Of a stretch of DNA of 6,591 nt, positions 6,122 through 6,591 are shown in pieces. Under the pieces are notes generated by a model, which saw only the letters and a list, made by a program, of their open reading frames with translations, made no database searches and was not told the origin of the DNA. Position numbers and translations under genes: made by a program. Origin of the DNA: an uncultured Phascolarctobacterium sp. Its GTDB lineage: Bacteria > Bacillota > Negativicutes > Acidaminococcales > Acidaminococcaceae. The first letter of the stretch is position 1; the number at the start of each line of letters is the position of its first letter. The stretch is from positions 1 through 6,591 of the forward strand of contig CAMFZA010000095.1 in the NCBI GenBank assembly GCA_946002345.1, read 5' to 3'.

Positions 6122-6556
6122 TTATTTTTCCTTGTTTTCAGCAGGCTTTTGCTCGTTGAGAACACGGAAATTCATGCCAAAGAGAGCATTTTTCTGATCG
6201 AATACAAATTGCATGAGCACATGCTCTTGCTTTTCAAACTTGCACATATAGGCAACCAATGAACCATCATTCAAACGCTCAAAAATGCGGAATTGGGCTT
6301 CCTTTAAGGTGCCAAATTGCTCTTTGATAGCCTTTTGCCAAGCAGTATATTGCTTATCGGTGAACTTTTCTGCCAGCTTGGCATTGAGCAGAGGCGCAAT
6401 CACAGCGTATTCCGGTGCCGGAGCAGCATCAATGGCATCAATAAAGCGGTCACAGGTTTTTTGCTGCTTGTTTAAATCGTTGCCATCTGCTGCAAAGCAC
6501 AGGCTGCAGGCGGTCATGATGACTAGGGTTGTAAAAAATAAAACTAATTTTTTCAT
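6122..6556 (-). CDS. Small exported protein, DUF3887-like (function unknown)
   Basis: A 144-residue protein of unknown function. The N-terminus MKKLVLFFTTLVIMTACSLCFA is a Sec signal peptide, most likely cut after residue 22 (LCFA-AD). The segment IMTAC (13-17) resembles a weak lipobox with methionine instead of leucine, so lipid anchoring at C17 is possible but less likely. The mature part of about 120 residues contains CDRFIDAIDA (35-44), a helix-rich middle with W74, and GTLKEAQFRIFERL (82-95) followed by alternating strands. This pattern recalls DUF3887-type alpha+beta domains; I did not verify it by search. The C-terminus is charged and disordered (EQKPAENKEK). The start has GGAGG at 6570-6566, 9 nt upstream. 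A TATAAA at 6590-6585 could be its -10 box at the window edge. No terminator separates it from the symporter gene 97 bp downstream, so the two may be co-transcribed. Confidence 0.8.
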   Translation of the reverse strand: MKKLVLFFTTLVIMTACSLCFAADGNDLNKQQKTCDRFIDAIDAAPAPEYAVIAPLLNAKLAEKFTDKQYTAWQKAIKEQFGTLKEAQFRIFERLNDGSLVAYMCKFEKQEHVLMQFVFDQKNALFGMNFRVLNEQKPAENKEK

Positions 6557-6591
6557 TGGTTCATACCTCCTTGTTTGTCCTATCTTTATAT

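Noticed and set aside
6553..6564. Mini reading frame ATGAACCAATGA overlapping the start of the exported-protein gene
   Set aside because: Its ATG is one nucleotide from the GGAGG core, too close for initiation, and it has only three codons; most likely chance.

Overview
The window (6,591 bp, moderate GC) carries five loci with Gram-positive-type signals: strong AGGAGG-like ribosome binding sites, extended -10 promoters and one GTG-like and one TTG start candidate. Family content (a receiver of the OmpR class, a membrane HD-GYP phosphodiesterase with a two-component-type beta-propeller sensor, an 11-helix NSS amino acid symporter) and codon use suggest an anaerobic Firmicute, perhaps one of the Negativicutes. 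That placement is inference; there is no rRNA or marker gene to settle it.

Layout. Positions 1-440 (minus) hold the N-terminal two thirds of an OmpR/PhoB-type response regulator that runs off the window. Positions 574-3546 (minus) hold one long gene for a secreted-sensor/HD-GYP protein of about 990 codons, interrupted by a single in-frame TGA at 2053-2055. Positions 3547-3849 are a divergent promoter region that contains a PurBox-like inverted repeat. Positions 3850-4542 (plus) hold a divergent purC-type gene that stands alone and ends in a strong intrinsic terminator. Positions 4651-6024 (minus) hold a sodium:amino acid symporter that converges on the same terminator. Positions 6025-6121 hold three 13-bp tandem repeats that create two perfect TATAAT boxes in front of the symporter. 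Positions 6122-6556 (minus) hold a small exported protein.

How they fit together. The propeller/HD-GYP protein would sense something outside the membrane and hydrolyse cyclic di-GMP inside. The response regulator lies just downstream on the same strand but has its own promoter. purC and the symporter look like independent units. The main oddity is the TGA: both sides are intact coding sequence in the same frame, and the stop falls inside a propeller-blade motif that other blades of the same protein carry with serine or glycine. It is either a recent nonsense mutation or sequence error, or, less likely, a recoded stop. I see no mobile element, CRISPR array, tRNA or rRNA in the window.
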